Shown: positions 12,255-15,897 of the stretch, one piece after another
Position numbering within the stretch: the stretch's first letter is position 1
Layout of the letters: every line of letters starts with the position of its first letter
Assembly (NCBI GenBank): GCA_035685445.1
Contig: DASSAK010000034.1
Coordinates: 1-15,897, forward strand
From: DRGT01 sp035685445
GTDB taxonomy: Archaea; Thermoproteota; Nitrososphaeria; Nitrososphaerales; Nitrosopumilaceae
Direction: 5' to 3'
Length of the DNA: 15,897 nucleotides
Position numbers and translations under genes: made by a program
The notes under the pieces: generated by a model
Database searches by the model: none
Seen by the model: only the letters and a program-made list of their open reading frames with translations
What the model was told of the DNA's origin: nothing

Positions 12255-13187
12255 ATGAGTCAGAAAATAGCGCCTTTGCAAGGCGCGTGTTGTCCTCAAA
12301 CTGTGTTGGCGACTGATTATGCACGAGGTGAAATCTATTGTGAGAGTTGTGGACTAGTTGTTGCACAGAACATAGTTGATAACGTACAGGAAGGCCATAC
12401 TGGCACTAAAGAACAATACCTCAATAGAACCAGGGCTGAAGGAGAATCAAAATTATCATTTCATGATAGAGGACTTTCAACCAAAATTCCGTTTTCAAGT
12501 AAAGATGCAGGAGGCCGTTCCCTTTCGCAAAAAACACAACAAAAATTCAAGCGGTTGAGAAACTGGGACTCTAGAGCAAAATCAAACTCAAGAGAACGAA
12601 GAATGATTGTATCTTTTACATTTTTAGAAACAATTGCTTCAAAGTTGGGATTACCAGATGCCATTAAAGAAAAGGCTGCATATATTTACAGAAAGGCTAT
12701 GGAAAAAAAATTAATTCAGGGAAGAACGATAAAGGCGATTACAGCCGCCTCACTTTATTTGGCATGTAGAGAAGCAGATACACCAAGAAATTTAGATGAC
12801 ATAGCAAGAGCTGCAAATATTAGAAAAAAGGACTTGTCATCAGCATATAGGCATTTAATCAAAAATATCAAAATTGAACTTTTACCACTTGACGCAAAAA
12901 ACTATGTCAACAGAATTGCTAATAATGTAGGAGCAAATGAAAAGTCAAAACGACTTGCATGTAAAATTCTTGATGCAGCAAAAAAAAGTCGATTAGCATT
13001 TGGAAAAAAACCTATGGGATTAGCCGGAGCCTCCGTTTATCTTGCTGCAGCAATCAATGATCAAAGAATATCTTATTCGCAGATAGAAAAATCTAGTCAT
13101 GTTAGTGCTGTCACATTAAGAAAATTGGTAAAAACATTTGTAAATAAACTGCCAGGCATAAAGGAACTAGACGGTGTAGTATTGTAA
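12255..13187 (+). CDS. tfb: Transcription initiation factor B (TFB) paralogue with incomplete zinc ribbon
   Basis: A 310-residue TFIIB homologue that bridges TBP-TATA and RNA polymerase. Domains: N-terminal ribbon (12-34), B-finger/linker (about 40-105), and two cyclin repeats (about 112-200 and 208-300). The repeats include GRTIKAITAASLYLACREADTPR and, in the second, KKPMGLAGASVYLAAAI. The ribbon is odd: the first knuckle reads CCPQT (C12, C13, T16) instead of CPxCG, so the second ligand is Thr16, while the second knuckle CESCG (C29, C32) is intact. C12 and C13 might both contribute, or the ribbon may be structural without zinc. ATG 12255 follows a weak TATA box by 27 nt. The promoter carries the AGCT repeat, so this is probably a condition-specific TFB rather than the housekeeping one (inference). 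Confidence 0.93.
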   Translation: MSQKIAPLQGACCPQTVLATDYARGEIYCESCGLVVAQNIVDNVQEGHTGTKEQYLNRTRAEGESKLSFHDRGLSTKIPFSSKDAGGRSLSQKTQQKFKRLRNWDSRAKSNSRERRMIVSFTFLETIASKLGLPDAIKEKAAYIYRKAMEKKLIQGRTIKAITAASLYLACREADTPRNLDDIARAANIRKKDLSSAYRHLIKNIKIELLPLDAKNYVNRIANNVGANEKSKRLACKILDAAKKSRLAFGKKPMGLAGASVYLAAAINDQRISYSQIEKSSHVSAVTLRKLVKTFVNKLPGIKELDGVVL

Positions 13188-13330
13188 ATGCTAAAAAACT
13201 AAAAGACTTTTGTTCAAAGAAATTGAGCGAATTTAACCGAAAAACAGGAAACTGGAATCCAATAAATGTGATTTATGTTTCTCAAACTCCCTTCATCTCT
13301 TTTTACTAATCAATTTACTAATTTTTGAAA

Positions 13331-14641
13331 ATGAGCAATTCTGAAACAAAACCACAGGTTTGGAAATCTAATTTTGGATTTCTTTTAGCTTGTATTGGTT
13401 CAGCAGTTGGTATTGGAAATATCTGGAGATTTCCATACATTGTAGGAGAAAATGGAGGTGGTGCGTTTCTAATCCCATTCATAATAATTGTTTTTAGTTT
13501 TGGTGTAATTCTAATGATATTAGAATTTACTGTAGGGCGAATGTACAAATCCTCTATTGTAACTGGCCTTGCAAATATCAGAAAAAATTTCAAGTGGGCT
13601 GGTGTGCTAATTGCCGCAGTTGCATTATCTGTATTGAGTTTTTACCTAGTAATCTTAGGATGGGTTGCATCATTTTTCATTTCAAATCTAGGTCAAAATT
13701 TTTTACAATTTGATGAGTATACAGATTCTTTTTTTCCAATAATTGCATTTTTTTCAGTATTAGCAATAACATTCATCATTATTCGTAGAGGGATAGCTTC
13801 TGGAATTGAACAATTTAACAAGATAGGAATTTTGTTGTTGATTGGAATTATCATTCCATTAGCTGTTTATGGTTTGACTTTGGATGGTTCTGAGGAGGGT
13901 ATGAAGTATTTTTTCCAACCCAATTTTGATAAAATTTCAGAGCCAAATATTTGGGCAACTGCATTTGGTCAGGCCTTTTTCTCATTATCTTTGGGTTCTG
14001 GTTCATTACTTACGTATGGAAGTTATCTGAGAGGAAAACATTCTCTAATTCGTTCATCATCAATAATAATTTCTGCAAACACAATGATTTCTATTGTTGC
14101 AGGAGTAATGATTTTTTCATTTGTCTTTTCATTCAATATGGATCCCACTGAAGGGGTCCCTTTGATTTTTCAAGTGTTGCCAACAATTTTTGCAGATATG
14201 AATTTTGGATTTTTTATCGGTAGTATATTTTTCTTTTTACTATTAATCGCTGGTTTAACATCTTCTGTAGGATTATTTCAAGTACCTAACGCATCACTTC
14301 AAGATACTTTTCATATATCCAATAAAAAATCAAGTGCAATCATAGCACTAATTATCGTAGCTATTGGTTTGCCATCTGCGTTTAGCTACAGCCCATTAGA
14401 CATTAAAGTATTTGATACTTTATTTTTGGATTTTATGGATTCACTTTTTGGAATATATGGTATTACAATATCAGAATTAGTTTTTGTTGTGATAGTAACT
14501 TGGTTTATTGATAAAAAGAAAATTTTAGAGCATGCAAATGCATCTTCAAAATTAAACTTGCCTCAAAATGTCATTACTATAGTTAAATATGCTATTCCTA
14601 GTATCATAATTTTCACATTGATATCGTCATTTATTCTGTAA
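13331..14641 (+). CDS. Sodium-dependent neurotransmitter-symporter family transporter (LeuT-like)
   Basis: A 436-residue polytopic NSS/SNF-family symporter, within the normal prokaryotic range and probably of 11-12 helices. TM1 has the signature GSAVGIGNIWRFPYIVGENG (22-41) followed by GGAF. Residues A24, V25, G26, N29 and R32 align, from memory, with the sodium- and substrate-site residues A22, V23, G24, N27 and R30 of LeuT. TM6 carries AFGQAFFSLSLGSGSLLTYG, the unwound substrate-binding helix. It should take up an amino acid with Na+, but which one is unclear. ATG 13331 is preferred to the TTG two codons earlier. No Shine-Dalgarno sequence is present; TTTTTACT around 13300-13307 could be the TATA box of a leaderless mRNA. 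T-rich sequence follows the stop. Confidence 0.93.
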   Translation: MSNSETKPQVWKSNFGFLLACIGSAVGIGNIWRFPYIVGENGGGAFLIPFIIIVFSFGVILMILEFTVGRMYKSSIVTGLANIRKNFKWAGVLIAAVALSVLSFYLVILGWVASFFISNLGQNFLQFDEYTDSFFPIIAFFSVLAITFIIIRRGIASGIEQFNKIGILLLIGIIIPLAVYGLTLDGSEEGMKYFFQPNFDKISEPNIWATAFGQAFFSLSLGSGSLLTYGSYLRGKHSLIRSSSIIISANTMISIVAGVMIFSFVFSFNMDPTEGVPLIFQVLPTIFADMNFGFFIGSIFFFLLLIAGLTSSVGLFQVPNASLQDTFHISNKKSSAIIALIIVAIGLPSAFSYSPLDIKVFDTLFLDFMDSLFGIYGITISELVFVVIVTWFIDKKKILEHANASSKLNLPQNVITIVKYAIPSIIIFTLISSFIL

Positions 14642-14981
14642 TTTATACCGAATTTTATTTTTTGATTTTTCTATGCAAAATTATTGCATTATTAAATAAT
14701 ATAATTCAAAACATCAATGTAGGAGCATGCATAGTTTGGGGGTTTTGCTGAGGGTTACTATAATGAATTCTGACATGACCAAAACGGAACGAATTTCAAC
14801 ATTTCTAGCTACACTCTAGCTCCTACGTTGATGATATAGTTTCTTCAGTTTGTATTTAGGATGGAGTTTACAAAGTGGAACGATGTCGCACAATAAAATA
14901 AATTTTCACTTTCGTAGCCTATTCAATCAGGATAATTACATCCAGAGGTAAAATCAGCTATATCTAAAAGGAGATAGGCCA
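14642..14981. other. 340-bp intergenic region, no certain gene
   Basis: After the symporter stop there is a T-rich stretch (14653-14670) suited to termination, then an AT-rich block with a TATA-like TTAAATAAT (14692-14700), then a 122-bp element closed by a 15-bp inverted repeat (14712-14833). The rest contains only an 11-codon frame (14861-14896), an AT-rich stretch around 14893-14912 that could be the promoter of the NHL-repeat gene, and its ribosome site AGGAGAT (14969-14975). No tRNA or known RNA family was recognised. Confidence 0.6.
14712..14833 (+). other. Long-range inverted repeat, candidate structured RNA or small mobile remnant
   Basis: CATCAATGTAGGAGC (14712-14726) is complementary to GCTCCTACGTTGATG (14819-14833). 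It pairs over 15 positions, the only non-Watson-Crick one being a U-G wobble on the plus strand. A weaker inner pairing joins GTTTTG (14742-14747) with CAAAAC (14780-14785). The TATA-like TTAAATAAT at 14692-14700 would place a transcript start near the left arm. No open frame of note lies inside. No flanking target duplication was found, which does not favour a mobile element. Confidence 0.35.
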
Positions 14982-15897
14982 GTGATCTCTGAAAAAACTG
15001 TGACAAGATTTCGATTTTGGCTATGTTCTAGTATTCTTTTACTGTTTGTAACCTCATTTGCATATTCTGCAGTATTTGCAGAACCTGTTTTTATTCTCAA
15101 GTTTGGTTCTTTTGGTCTGGATGATGATGAGTTTAATGAACCTGTTGATATTGCATTAGATGCTTCTGGAAAGATAATCTATGTTGCAGACAAAAACAAT
15201 AACCGCATAAACGTTTTTGATGAAGAGGGAGAACAACAATTCCACTTTGGCTCCTTTTGTAATATGGTAGCAAACCAAGGATGCCATGATAATTCGCCAA
15301 AGGCAGATGAAGATGGTGATGGACAGTTCAACCAACCAGCTGGTATAATATTTGATAAATTTGGCGACATTTACGTTACTGATTCACAAAACAATCGTGT
15401 TCAAAGATTTGATTCTGATGGAGACTTTGAGATAAAGTTTGGCTCAGAAGATGATAATGATCAAGATTATCTTGGCTCTCCAACTGGCATTACAATACAC
15501 GAATCAACCAGAGACATTTACGTTTCTGATACCATGATTGATTCAATTTCTGTGTTTGACTCATTTGGAAATTTCTTATTCAAATTTGGCTCAACCGGTT
15601 CTGATGATGGTGAATTTAATTCCCCTTCAGGACTTGCACTTGATTCTGCAAATGATTTGTTGTATGTAGCTGATACCGATAATGATAGAATCCAGATATT
15701 TGAGCTAGTTGATAATAACTGTCCTCAGGGAACAGATGAAATTGTTGCTGGTATTTGTTTTGTTAATGAGTTTGGCTCAACCGGTTCTGATGATGGTGAA
15801 TTTAATTCCCCTTCAGGACTTGCACTTGATTCTGCAAATGATTTGTTGTATGTAGCTGATACCGATAATGATAGAATCCAGATATTTGAGCTAGTTG
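14982..15897 (+). CDS. Secreted NHL-repeat beta-propeller protein (incomplete at window end)
   Basis: GTG 14982 follows AGGAGAT (14969-14975) by 6 nt. It opens a frame that stays open for 305 codons to the window end, so the C-terminus is missing. The N-terminus has a signal peptide (hydrophobic about 13-28, AVFAEP at 31-36). NHL units then follow, each with an F(N)xPxG/D-I-A-x-D pattern, a strand IYVxDxxNNRxxxFD and FGSxG: near residues 42-90, 105-150, 158-200, 203-243 and 265-305. An acidic DEDGDG insert near residue 108 could bind calcium. NHL propellers are interaction scaffolds, here outside the cell; no enzymatic role is claimed. The last two units are encoded by identical DNA. ATG codons inside the frame come too late to keep the signal peptide. 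Confidence 0.85.
   Translation, partial: MISEKTVTRFRFWLCSSILLLFVTSFAYSAVFAEPVFILKFGSFGLDDDEFNEPVDIALDASGKIIYVADKNNNRINVFDEEGEQQFHFGSFCNMVANQGCHDNSPKADEDGDGQFNQPAGIIFDKFGDIYVTDSQNNRVQRFDSDGDFEIKFGSEDDNDQDYLGSPTGITIHESTRDIYVSDTMIDSISVFDSFGNFLFKFGSTGSDDGEFNSPSGLALDSANDLLYVADTDNDRIQIFELVDNNCPQGTDEIVAGICFVNEFGSTGSDDGEFNSPSGLALDSANDLLYVADTDNDRIQIFELV
15585..15711 (+). repeat. First copy of a perfect tandem duplication in the NHL gene
   Basis: These 127 bases are identical to 15771-15897, an offset of 186 bp (62 codons, in frame). They encode one NHL blade (FGSTGSDDGEFNSPSG and the following strands). The base before each copy differs (A against G), which fixes the left border. Confidence 0.9.
15771..15897 (+). 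repeat. Second copy of the perfect duplication, reaching the window end
   Basis: Identical to 15585-15711. The true right border and the total number of copies are unknown because the window ends inside this copy. Confidence 0.9.

Noticed and set aside
13184..13309. Open frame of about 40 codons between TFB and the sodium symporter
   Set aside because: It has no ATG or GTG start near its beginning, no ribosome site and no promoter; a TTG at 13223 would give only 28 codons. Probably chance.
14807..14821. Two AGCT cores near the right arm of the inverted repeat
   Set aside because: They are 11 bp apart, not 19, and no TATA box follows at 8 nt, so they do not belong to the regulon motif.
14861..14896. 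11-codon frame MEFTKWNDVAQ
   Set aside because: Too short, and it lacks a convincing ribosome site or promoter.
14955..14963. CAGCTATATC just before the NHL-repeat gene
   Set aside because: It is a single half-site, and using TATATC as a TATA box would start the transcript inside the coding sequence.
1..15897. tRNA, rRNA, CRISPR, transposase or integrase
   Set aside because: By eye there was no T-loop consensus, no regularly spaced repeat array with spacers, and no recombinase-like protein.

Overview
The window looks like a chromosomal segment of an AT-rich ammonia-oxidising archaeon (Nitrososphaerota/Thaumarchaeota, Nitrosopumilus-like). The evidence is an archaeal TFB gene, a membrane-anchored plastocyanin-type cupredoxin, a FilR1-like winged-helix regulator, secreted proteins of thaumarchaeal type, T-rich terminators, and many promoters whose TATA box lies about 27 bp before the start codon, which implies leaderless mRNAs. 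No rRNA, tRNA, CRISPR array, transposase or integrase was seen. The taxonomic assignment is inferred from gene content, not from a marker gene.

Left part (1-5,650): a small secreted protein, a small multi-CxxC protein, a glutamate/dicarboxylate:cation symporter (DAACS) behind a two-helix K+ channel on the minus strand, then an APC amino-acid permease followed by a divergent UspA protein on the plus strand, a possible 22-residue protein with a perfect Shine-Dalgarno sequence, and a secreted six-cysteine protein.

Middle part (5,669-13,187): an AlsS-like thiamine-diphosphate enzyme, a His-rich membrane protein, a YCII-like protein, a 40-residue protein, a UspA protein and an FNR-type flavin reductase (all minus strand); a small zinc-ribbon protein (plus); a cupredoxin (minus); then on the plus strand a FilR1-like regulator, two small unknown proteins and a TFB with an incomplete zinc ribbon.

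The main discovery is in this middle part. Seven promoters share one rigid layout, read toward the gene: an AGCT-core half-site, a second AGCT half-site exactly 19 bp further on, then exactly 8 nt, then the TATA box, with the start codon usually 27 nt after the start of the TATA box. They precede the membrane protein, the 40-residue protein, the flavin reductase (with UspA), the cupredoxin, the regulator itself, the 67-residue protein and the TFB. The two divergent promoters between cupredoxin and regulator share a central half-site, giving three half-sites at 19-bp steps. This looks like a local, autoregulated regulon that joins redox/electron-transfer proteins, stress proteins and an alternative TFB. 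The adjacent FilR1-like protein is the obvious candidate to bind it; that link is inference.

Right part (13,331-15,897): a LeuT-type sodium symporter, a 340-bp intergenic stretch with a 15-bp inverted repeat that could fold as a structured RNA, and the start of a secreted NHL-repeat protein. That gene carries a perfect internal duplication of at least 127 bp (period 186 bp) and runs off the window end.
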